From positions 1 through 5,413 of the forward strand of contig CANRXN010000084.1 of NCBI GenBank assembly GCA_947643945.1: a DNA stretch of 5,413 nt. The letters run 5' to 3'. The stretch comes from an uncultured Clostridium sp. (GTDB lineage Bacteria; Bacillota; Clostridia; TANB77; CAG-508). A program made the position numbers and the translations under genes. Below, in pieces: positions 1-5,413 of this stretch; positions within the stretch are counted from its first letter, which is position 1, and every line of letters begins with the position of its first letter. The notes under the pieces were generated by a model. It did not search any database and was not told the DNA's origin. It was given only the letters and a program-made list of their open reading frames with translations.

Positions 1-363
1 TACGTCCTCTAATTCTTTTTTCTTGGCAATAATTTCATTGTCTAAATCACTTGCTTGTTTTTGCGCATTGGATTTTGCTTCATTAATAATTTGTTCTGCT
101 TGTTGACTAGCTACTTTTTTGACATCGTCTGCTGTTGTTTGTGCCATAACTAATGTGTTTTGTAAAGTTTCTTCAATGGTTTTATAGTGTTCTAAACTTT
201 TAGCTAATTCGTCCACTTTTGCTTTTAATTCTGTTGCTTCTTTATAACTTTTAGAATAATCAGCTGTTAATTCGTCTAAAAAATCGTCAACTTCTTCTAC
301 GCTATATCCATTCATTAATTGTTTTGAGAATTTTTTGTTTTCAATATCTAATGGTGTTATCAT
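1..363 (-). CDS. divIVA: DivIVA-family cell division/polarity protein, 3' end outside window
   Basis: The first 121 codons of a DivIVA protein are open to the window edge, so the C-terminus is missing. DivIVA proteins bind curved membrane at poles and septa through a short N-terminal domain, oligomerise through coiled coils, and recruit division or cell-wall partners. The start is firm: AAGGAGG (369-375) lies six bases before the ATG. The protein begins MITPLDIENKKFSKQLMNGY followed by SVEEVDDFLDEL, the family's N-terminal signature. The hydrophobic tip (LM before NGY, residues 16-20) is where the Bacillus subtilis protein has its membrane-inserting Phe-Arg. From about residue 35 the chain is polar and Glu/Lys/Gln-rich with heptad-like spacing, as expected for the coiled coil. 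It lies 23 bp after sepF and is probably cotranscribed with it. Confidence 0.93.
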   Translation of the reverse strand, partial: MITPLDIENKKFSKQLMNGYSVEEVDDFLDELTADYSKSYKEATELKAKVDELAKSLEHYKTIEETLQNTLVMAQTTADDVKKVASQQAEQIINEAKSNAQKQASDLDNEIIAKKKELEDV

Positions 364-368
364 TTTTT

Positions 369-375
369 CCTCCTT
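369..375 (-). promoter_or_regulatory. Ribosome binding site of divIVA
   Basis: AAGGAGG sits six bases before the divIVA ATG, a near-perfect match to the 16S anti-Shine-Dalgarno sequence. It directly follows the U-run of the terminator-like hairpin, so any RNA structure there could affect access to this site. The same AAGGAGGAAAAAATG string precedes miaA. Confidence 0.85.
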
Positions 376-401
376 AAAAAAACGGACTAATTAACTCCGT
401 T
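376..401 (-). terminator. Weak terminator-like hairpin between sepF and divIVA
   Basis: On the minus strand AACGGA (396-401) pairs with TCCGTT (381-386) around a 9-base loop, and the 3' arm runs straight into seven U (376-382). The stem has 6 bp with three G-C pairs, so it is weak by intrinsic-terminator standards. The 5' arm lies in the last codons of sepF, and the stop codon TAG (387-389) falls in the loop. A ribosome finishing sepF would cover it, so it could act as a partial, translation-sensitive attenuator. The hairpin is seen directly; its function is inferred. Confidence 0.4.
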
Positions 402-875
402 ATTTTTTAGCCATGAAACAGAAAGTTTACTTTTCATTTCTTCTCTTGCCATTTCATTTGTGATTTCGTAGTTTGATGGAGCTACTAAAAAGATAGAATT
501 TGATACTTTTTGAATGTATCCATCTAATGCATAAACGCCACCACTAATAAAGTCTACAATTCTTCTTGCTACATCTTTGTTTACATATTCCAAATTAACG
601 ATTACTGATTTTTTTTCTTTTAAGAAACTACAAATTTCGTCTGATTGTTCAAAAGTTGTTGGTTGTGAAATTACCATTTGAATCGCATTAGCATTTGCGT
701 GTGGCATAGCTACTACTTTTTCTTTTCTTCTTCCAAATAGTTTTCTATCCTCAACTTCTTCTGCTTCTTCTACCTCGTCATAATCATATACATTTTCTTC
801 ATCTACATATTCTTCTTCCTCTGCGGGATCCATTCCAAATAATCCCCATACTTTGTCCATTAATGCTCCTGACAT
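387..875 (-). CDS. sepF: Cell division protein SepF
   Basis: A complete 162-residue protein close to the usual SepF length of about 150. SepF polymerises at the inner membrane face, binds the FtsZ C-terminal tail, and helps anchor and align the Z-ring. Residues 6-15 (MDKVWGLFGM) match the short amphipathic membrane-binding helix. Residues 16-43 are a strongly acidic linker, followed by a basic patch (RKLFGRRKEK, 44-53). The globular SepF domain spans about 55-150 and holds the family pattern VIVNLEYVNKDVARRIVDF, then SGGVYALDGYIQKVSNSIFL. The start was chosen because AGGAGG (883-888) is seven bases upstream; an internal Met at residue 6 has no such site. It is preceded by its own promoter and followed by divIVA after 23 bp. 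The ylmG and ylmH genes that often separate these two in Bacillota are absent. Confidence 0.95.
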   Translation of the reverse strand: MSGALMDKVWGLFGMDPAEEEEYVDEENVYDYDEVEEAEEVEDRKLFGRRKEKVVAMPHANANAIQMVISQPTTFEQSDEICSFLKEKKSVIVNLEYVNKDVARRIVDFISGGVYALDGYIQKVSNSIFLVAPSNYEITNEMAREEMKSKLSVSWLKNNGVN

Positions 876-882
876 AAAAAAA

Positions 883-888
883 CCTCCT
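883..888 (-). promoter_or_regulatory. Ribosome binding site of sepF
   Basis: AGGAGG lies seven bases before the first ATG. This decides for the 162-residue form over a start at the Met five codons later, which has no comparable site. Confidence 0.8.
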
Positions 889-917
889 AAAATTACTTCC
901 TTTGTTTTACTTACATT

Positions 918-946
918 AGTATCTAATTTTTTTCCAAAAATGTCAA
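918..946 (-). promoter_or_regulatory. Sigma-A type promoter of sepF-divIVA
   Basis: A perfect -35 box TTGACA (941-946) is followed after exactly 17 bases by GATACT (918-923), which matches TATAAT at four of six positions. Transcription would start near 911, giving a leader of about 35 bases to the sepF ATG that includes the AGGAGG site. It is in the only sizeable gap between genes of the window and gives the division genes expression independent of the mutL-miaA unit. The region upstream of the -35 box is very A/T-rich, as in an UP element. Confidence 0.7.
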
Positions 947-972
947 TATTTTTTGCTAATGTTTTTGTTTTT

Positions 973-1001
973 TAATATTTCTGTAATATTGCTGTAATAT
1001 T
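973..1001. repeat. Three TAATATT units at 11-bp spacing
   Basis: TAATATT occurs at 973-979, 984-990 and 995-1001, each 11 bp from the next, about one helical turn. The last unit overlaps the HlyD-like gene's stop codon. The core AATATT is its own reverse complement. The array is 27 bp or more upstream of the sepF -35 box. It could be a curved-DNA or UP-like element, a binding site, or chance in AT-rich DNA. No T-tract follows the possible AT-only hairpins here, so I do not call a terminator. Confidence 0.4.
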
Positions 1002-2297
1002 ACTCCAGATTTTCTAGGTTTGGATTTAATAATATTTCGTCATATAGCGATATTTTTTTGTAATTGATAATTTCTTCGTTTGAAAAGCCTAATTCCTTTA
1101 ATTCTTCTGTATCATAAGGTTGCAAGATAGAATATTTTTCTCCTTGTTTTTTTACTTTTACTAGTATTTTACTTAAATACCCTGCTCTGTTTCTTACCAC
1201 ATATTTTAAATTGTCCGCCTCTACAATTGCTTGATTTGGTACCTTTAAACCAGAGGTATCCCACCAAATTAAGTCAAAAGATATTTTTCGATAATTGATT
1301 AATTCTTCAATTTGTTTTTCAATTTTTAATATGATAGCTACTTCCTCATTTTCGTTAATTAAATTCGTAATTTCTGCTGGTATCTCTGTATTGGAAGATA
1401 ATCTTACCTTTACTTTTTGTCCTACTTGTGCTTGTTTTGCTTCCGCTGAAGAAGAAACGGTTACAATATAACAGGCAAAATTGTTAATTACTTTTCCGCT
1501 TTCTTCACTGGTTGCTACAATTTTTCCAGTTTTTAAATCTAAACTTTCTAAATATTCTTTACTAAGTGAACTAAAATTGTCTGGTGTTAGCTGGCTTTCT
1601 AACCCATCTACTTTATAAGATACAATTCCACTAGTTGGTGCTTTTACATATTCTGCACCAGAGTTTAGTTGCCCTTCATAAGTTTTTCTTTCTTCAATTA
1701 ATTGATTTAAGTAAGAACCTTTTGGGCTTAAATCACCTGCTATTTGGGCTTTTTTAGTAACTAAACTACTAATTTCTTTTTTATATTCTGTTAATTTGGC
1801 ACTGTCGGTTATTTGATTAATATTTTCTATTTTTTCATCAATTTGGTTTTCTAGCAACTTCATATCAGCACTAAATAGACTGGTATCATTTAACATGACT
1901 TCTTGAATTTTATTATCTAGGTCTGCTATCTTTTGTTTTAGAGCTTCTTCATTTGTGCTATAATAACGGAAAATATTTTCTTCTTTTGCTGCTCTTTCCC
2001 CTTCTCCCTTTATTTGCATCATTCCATTTTTGTAGTTTTCACCTTTTACTACCGTTTCATAGCGAATCACATAGCCGAATGTCAGTTTCTTCTTGGTATA
2101 GTTTTCCTTCTTCTATGGTAAATATATTGGTTGGCTGTTTTACTAATAGATAGATAGCATAAGCAACATAACCGCAAAATAGCAAGTAAAGCAACAAATA
2201 TTATAATTCTTTTATTGTTTGCTGATAGCTTCTTTTTTTTCTTCAAGTTTTTTCAATCCTTTCCAAATGGCGAAAACCGCTTTTTTACTTTTGCCAT
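1000..2297 (-). CDS. HlyD-like membrane-anchored adaptor protein, N-terminal part frameshifted
   Basis: The intact part (1000-2070, about 356 residues) resembles an HlyD/membrane-fusion-protein-like family found in Clostridia. An N-terminal strand (GYVIRYETVVKGENYKNG) is followed by a charged coiled-coil hairpin (about residues 35-130 of this part), then AEYVKAPTSGIVSYKVDG, typical of the lipoyl-like half-domain closing after the hairpin, and further beta-rich segments. The N-terminus must be pieced together: ATG at 2297, one base after the miaA stop; a basic cytoplasmic stretch; a membrane helix (KRIIIFVALLAI then CGYVAYAIYLLV); then KQPTNIFTIEEGKLYQEETD. These pieces lie in different frames, with breaks near 2078, 2177 and 2219, plus either a shift at 2281-2286 or a TGA stop at 2253-2255. 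Repaired length is about 430 residues. No export ATPase or permease is adjacent. Its role is unknown; an extracytoplasmic envelope role is inferred. Confidence 0.75.
2077..2286 (-). other. Cluster of frame breaks in the 5' end of the HlyD-like gene
   Basis: Reading from the ATG at 2297, the best-fitting protein needs a shift in the A6 run 2281-2286 and another in AAA 2218-2220 (or else a TGA readthrough at 2253-2255). It then needs one extra T removed in TTTT 2176-2179 (LLAI to CGYVAY) and one extra T in ATTCGG 2077-2080 (ETDI to GYVIRYE). The first two are the least certain; the last two are well supported by the flanking protein sequence. Confidence 0.7.
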
Positions 2298-2298
2298 T

Positions 2299-3223
2299 TT
2301 AAAACTTTTCTTTATAATTTTCCATAATTATTTTTGTATTTTCTTCTTGGGAAGCCTCCCCATCTAGCCATATAGTTTGTTTGTTTTTGTGAAACCAAGT
2401 CATCTGTCTTTTGGCATATCTTCTGGTTTCCATCTTTAACTTTTCTATCATTTCTTCTTTGGTAAATTTTCCTTCTAGGTATTGGACGACCTCTTTATAC
2501 CCTAAACCTTGCATAGCAGTTGGAAAATTTTGATGTCTTTTTAAAATTTCTTGTACCTCTTCAATTAAGCCTCGTTCTATCATTAAATCAACCCTTTTGT
2601 TAATTCTTTCGTACAACGCTTCTCTATCCCATTTTAAGCCATATACTTGATAATCGTATTCTACTGGTTTTTTTCTTGATTCAATTTCTTGCTGGGTTTT
2701 TGTTTTCTTAGTTGCATGATAGATTTCTAAAATTCTAAGTATTCTTTTTTGGTCATTTGGACTAATTTTTCTTGTTGCTTCTCCATCAATCTTTTCTGCT
2801 TGCTTGTATAAAGCTTCTAAGCCTTCTTCTTTTGCTCTATTTTCCAATTCTTTTCGATAATCTTCATTAAACTCTATATTAGGATATTCAATTTCATAAA
2901 TTAGGCTATCCACATATAAGCCTGTACCTCCCACTACAATTGGCACTTTCTCTTTTTGCAAAATCTCTTTAATTGCTTTTTTAGCTTGCTTTTTATAATC
3001 TGCTACACTATATCGTTCTTCTGGAGAAACAAAGTCTAATAAATGATGCAAAATCCCACCGCATTTCTTCTTTGGTAGGTTTTGCAGTTCCTATATCCAT
3101 TTCTTGATAGATTTGCATGGAATCACAAGATACAATTTCCCCTCCTATTTTTTTGGCAAGTTCAATGGATAATCCTGTTTTTCCAGAGGCTGTTGGTCCA
3201 CATATGACAATTACTTTTTCCAT
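2299..3223 (-). CDS. miaA: tRNA dimethylallyltransferase MiaA, interrupted by one frameshift
   Basis: MiaA transfers dimethylallyl from DMAPP to N6 of A37 in tRNAs reading UNN codons, in the cytoplasm. The start is firm: ATG at 3221-3223 with AAGGAGG six bases upstream. The N-terminal part carries the P-loop GPTASGKT (residues 9-16), SCDSMQIY with the catalytic Asp (Asp34), and GTAKPT (45-50). After KEEM (residue 54) the frame breaks at about 3055-3061. The rest resumes one base later with GI-HHLLDFVSPEERYSV, GGTGLYVDSLIY, GLKWDREALYERINKRVD, MQGLGYKEV and RRYAKRQMTWFHKN, the tRNA- and substrate-binding core. Removing the T at 3058 (minus strand) gives EEMRGILHHLLD and a protein of about 307 residues, the usual family length. 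As written, only a 71-residue product would be made. It sits between the small membrane gene and the HlyD-like gene. Confidence 0.92.
3055..3061 (-). other. Frameshift site in miaA
   Basis: The minus strand reads ATG CGG T GGG ATT TTG CAT CAT. The upstream frame gives KEEMRWDFA, which leaves the family sequence; skipping one base (best the T at 3058) gives KEEMRGILHHLLD. It is a +1 insertion relative to an intact gene. No slippery heptamer or Shine-Dalgarno-like stimulator is evident, so a sequencing error or mutation is more likely than programmed shifting. Confidence 0.85.
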
Positions 3224-3228
3224 TTTTT

Positions 3229-3235
3229 CCTCCTT
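3229..3235 (-). promoter_or_regulatory. Ribosome binding site of miaA overlapping upstream stop codon
   Basis: AAGGAGG is six bases before the miaA ATG. It shares two bases with the TAA stop (3234-3236) of the membrane-protein gene, so ribosomes ending there arrive at the miaA start. This is a typical layout for translational coupling in an operon. Confidence 0.85.
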
Positions 3236-3681
3236 ATTGGGATATGGTTTGCTGATATAGTTTTGAAATACTTGCTTGTGTCTGTTTCATATAACTGGTT
3301 TCGAAAATAAGGCAAATAACAAAAACAATGGCAAGTATCATAATTCTTTTTTGAACCTTACTTTTTTCGATTTGGTCTTCGTTTATTTTATCTAATATTT
3401 TTGCTATTTGTGGCAACACAATAATTCCATTTACACCTGTAAAGATAGAGACCATCAAGTTTTTTACCAAATGTGCTACATGTTCTGGAAGTTTTGCCAC
3501 TTCACTTGCTACGCCACCTTTTGCGATTTGAAAGATTACCATGGTTATAATCGCCACCCCTATGTTTCCGGGCTACAATGATTAGGATTTTTTTGTTTTT
3601 TTCTATCCATCCTAAGCTTTGCCAGGTCCAAGCAATTTCGATAAGATAGATAATTATAATGACTGCTACAATAAATATCAT
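3234..3681 (-). CDS. Small multi-pass membrane protein of unknown function, one frameshift
   Basis: I do not recognise this family. The likely start is the ATG at 3679-3681, preceded by GAAGGG about ten bases upstream; it begins 28 bases after the mutL stop. Repaired length is about 148 residues. Predicted membrane segments are residues about 2-22 (MIFIVAVIIIIYLIEIAWTW), 31-52 (KILIIVA joined to GNIGVAIITMVIF), a weaker one near 80-100 (LMVSIFTGVNGIIVLPQI), and KRIMILAIVFVICLIF near the C-terminus. Between the last two is a charged stretch (KILDKINEDQIEKSKVQK). The first 37 residues are in one frame and the rest in the next. The break is at 3568-3573, where the minus strand reads CCC; dropping one C joins IIVA to GNIGVAIITM. 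It lies between mutL and miaA and is presumably cotranscribed. Nothing in the sequence links it to DNA repair or tRNA modification. Confidence 0.65.
3568..3573 (-). other. Frameshift site in small membrane protein gene
   Basis: The minus strand reads GTA GCC CGG AAA CAT AGG, turning a hydrophobic helix into RKHRGG. Removing one C from the CCC run gives VAGNIGVAIITMVIF, which restores a membrane helix and joins the two open frames. It is a +1 change in a short homopolymer. Confidence 0.75.
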
Positions 3682-3709
3682 TTTGTTTTTTCCCTTCTTT
3701 ATTTCACTA

Positions 3710-5413
3710 TTATTTTCTAGCAAATTTTCTTTCAATATCATATTTTGTCATTTTGATAACAGTTGGCCTTCCATGTGGGCAAGTAAATGGATTTGGTAGT
3801 TCTAATAGCTTGTCCATCAAAGTTTCTACTTCTCTTTGTTCTAACGCCATGTTGGCTTTTACGGCTGCTTTACAAGCAACGGTTGCAATAAATTTTTCTT
3901 CTTTTTCTTGTTTGGCAGTTCTTGCTACCGTGTTGATTTCGTCTAAGGTTTCTAAAAATAGTTCTTTGGTGTTTAAGTCCACACATACGGTTGGTACTCC
4001 TGTTAATTTAATGGTGTTTTCTCCAAATTCTTCAAAGCTAAATCCTGCTTGGTGGAACATTTCCATGTTTTCTCGTGCAATATCCATTTCTTTATGAGAT
4101 AGGGTCATAACGTCTGGTAATAATAACATTTGCGAGTCTTTGTTTTTCTCACTATAATAATTCTTCTTTACTTTTTCATACATAATTCTTTCGTGTGCTG
4201 CATGTTGATCTAATATGTACATTTCTTTGTCAATTTCTAATATAATATAGGTTTTAAAGACAACTCCTACAAATTTGTAGGTTGGTTTTGCAAGCTTAGA
4301 GTCTTCTTCAAATACCGATACATTGTCTTTGATTAAGTCTACCGCACTTGTTTTTTGTTCTTCTTCACGTTTTTGTTCTTCTATTTTTTCTCTCGTTTCG
4401 ATTGGCAATCTTCCAAACATTTTAGCATACATTTCATTGAAATCTTTGCTTACTACTTGTGGGTTGTTATTTAGGTCTTGCATTTTTTGCTTGATTTCTT
4501 CGAATTCTTTTTGAACTTCTGGATCATCAATTTCTTCAATTGCTTCTTTTACGGCTTCTGCTTTTTCTTGGGTCTCTTTATTTTCTTCTTGGTTTTCCTC
4601 TTGTTGCAAGCTTTCTTCTTCATTTTGCATTTCTACTTGTTCTTGATTTTCTTGGTTTTCTTCTTGTGGAGCTTGTTCTTCTACTACTAAGTTTTTCTCT
4701 TCTTCTTCGACTTCGCTTCCTCCTAGTTGATATTCCTCACTTACGTCACTTAAACCTTGGACTGCATTTTTTTGCTCTAATTCTTTGGTTATTTTATCTT
4801 TCATTTCTTTTAATTGTTTTAACACATCACTGGTGTCTATTGGAGCCCCTGCTGTTACATTTTTTGTTTCTGTAACCACTTTTTCTTGCACTACTTCTTC
4901 GTCTAAATTGTTGGTTTTAATTTCGCTTTCTTCTTGGGTATATTCTTCTATTTGTTTTTGATTTTGCTTTCGAAAGCCAAATAAACCACTACCTGCATTT
5001 TCTTTTTTTGCTTCTCTTATGCTTTTTAGTCTTTCTTCAAAGCTTGTTTCTCTTGCCGATGGCGTCTGGTTTACCACTAACTCGTTTTTTAACAAGGTAT
5101 CTTTTATGGCATGATAAATAGATTGGAATATTTTGTTTTCTTCTTCAAAACGAACTTCCAATTTAGCTGGATGAACATTAACATCTACTTTGCTTGGGTT
5201 CATTTCTAGATTCAAAATCACAAAGCCAAATTTTCCAATGGGAATTAACCCTTTGTAAGCTTGCTCTGTTGCTGCTGTTAGGGTTTTATCTTTTATGTAT
5301 CTTTTGTTAACAAAAAATAGTTGGTTGGAACGGTTTGACCTTGCTATTTCTGGTTTTCCAATTACGCCCCAAACGGTAACATCTTCATATTGGTAATTTA
5401 ATTGGGCTACTCC
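3710..5413 (-). CDS. mutL: DNA mismatch repair protein MutL with endonuclease motif, 5' end outside window
   Basis: One unbroken frame runs from the window edge to TAA (3710-3712), giving 567 residues. The N-terminal GHKL ATPase motifs lie outside. MutL couples MutS mismatch recognition to strand incision. Visible first is the transducer domain: NRSNQLFFVNKRYIKDKTL, then KFGFVILNLEMNPSKVDV and NVHPAKLEVRF. A very acidic Glu/Gln/Asn-rich linker of about 260 residues (about 4285-5070) follows. The C-terminal dimerisation/endonuclease domain starts at YKFVGVV and carries DQHAAHERIMYE (4175-4210), matching the metal-binding nuclease motif DQHA-x2-E-x4-E; QMLLLP (4115-4132), which fits the sliding-clamp-binding pattern like QEMIVP of B. 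subtilis MutL; ACKAAVKA; and CPHGRP (3764-3781). It is therefore the latent-nicking type used by bacteria without MutH. With roughly 200 missing residues it would be longer than the usual 600-650, because of the linker. Confidence 0.96.
   Translation of the reverse strand, partial: GVAQLNYQYEDVTVWGVIGKPEIARSNRSNQLFFVNKRYIKDKTLTAATEQAYKGLIPIGKFGFVILNLEMNPSKVDVNVHPAKLEVRFEEENKIFQSIYHAIKDTLLKNELVVNQTPSARETSFEERLKSIREAKKENAGSGLFGFRKQNQKQIEEYTQEESEIKTNNLDEEVVQEKVVTETKNVTAGAPIDTSDVLKQLKEMKDKITKELEQKNAVQGLSDVSEEYQLGGSEVEEEEKNLVVEEQAPQEENQENQEQVEMQNEEESLQQEENQEENKETQEKAEAVKEAIEEIDDPEVQKEFEEIKQKMQDLNNNPQVVSKDFNEMYAKMFGRLPIETREKIEEQKREEEQKTSAVDLIKDNVSVFEEDSKLAKPTYKFVGVVFKTYIILEIDKEMYILDQHAAHERIMYEKVKKNYYSEKNKDSQMLLLPDVMTLSHKEMDIARENMEMFHQAGFSFEEFGENTIKLTGVPTVCVDLNTKELFLETLDEINTVARTAKQEKEEKFIATVACKAAVKANMALEQREVETLMDKLLELPNPFTCPHGRPTVIKMTKYDIERKFARK

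Noticed and set aside
974..1003. Intrinsic terminator after the HlyD-like gene
   Set aside because: The inverted repeats (GTAATAT/ATATTAC) contain almost only A-T pairs and are not followed by a U-run on the minus strand.
1953..2153. Plus-strand open frame of 66 codons
   Set aside because: It is antisense to the HlyD-like gene, low complexity, and has no ribosome binding site.
2253..2255. In-frame TGA in the HlyD-like gene read as a sense codon (alternative genetic code)
   Set aside because: Intact genes such as sepF and mutL use no in-frame TGA, and Trp in sepF and miaA is TGG. A frameshift pair or nonsense error explains it more simply.
3055..3061. Programmed ribosomal frameshift in miaA
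   Set aside because: There is no slippery heptamer, upstream stimulatory site or downstream hairpin. MiaA is not known for recoding, and neighbouring genes show similar breaks.
3753..4097. Plus-strand open frame of 114 codons
   Set aside because: It lies opposite the conserved MutL C-terminal domain, has no supporting start signal and shows no recognisable family.
4478..4875. Long plus-strand open frames rich in Leu/Phe opposite the mutL linker
   Set aside because: They are the complement of Glu/Gln/Lys-rich codons on the coding strand, have no ribosome binding site, and overlap a well-supported mutL. They only look like membrane proteins because GAA/CAA/AAG read backwards as TTC/TTG/CTT.
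5200..5413. A separate gene or break upstream of the GTG codon at 5221 in mutL
   Set aside because: The same frame is open to the window edge and encodes the conserved MutL transducer segment NRSNQLFFVNKRYIKD, so mutL is continuous and only cut by the window.

Overview
The window is AT-rich, densely packed and coded entirely on the minus strand. Strong AGGAGG ribosome binding sites, a mutL with an endonuclease motif, and SepF/DivIVA division proteins point to a low-GC Bacillota, most likely an uncultured gut-type member of Clostridia. That placement is inferred from gene content and protein style, not from a marker gene. TGG codes Trp in the intact genes, so the standard bacterial code fits.

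In transcription order (high to low coordinates) the genes are: mutL (5' end outside the window); a small multi-pass membrane protein of unknown function; miaA (tRNA A37 dimethylallyltransferase); a membrane-anchored HlyD-like adaptor protein; a 124-bp gap carrying a good sigma-A promoter; sepF; and divIVA (3' end outside the window). The first four are nearly contiguous and look like one operon. sepF and divIVA form a second unit with its own promoter. A short terminator-like hairpin overlaps the sepF stop codon just before the divIVA ribosome binding site.

The genes fall into two themes: genome and translation maintenance (MutL mismatch repair, MiaA tRNA modification), and cell envelope and division (HlyD-like protein, SepF anchoring of FtsZ, DivIVA pole and septum organisation). 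No mobile element, CRISPR array, rRNA or tRNA was seen.

The main oddity is a tight cluster of reading-frame breaks between about 2077 and 3573. The membrane protein has one, miaA one, and the first ~75 codons of the HlyD-like gene have three or four. mutL, sepF, divIVA and the rest of the HlyD-like gene are open. Protein similarity continues cleanly across each break, and nearly all are explained by one extra base. Local indel error in the assembly is therefore the first explanation, with very recent gene decay second. I found no convincing new biological system; the least-explained items are the unknown membrane protein and the HlyD-like protein.
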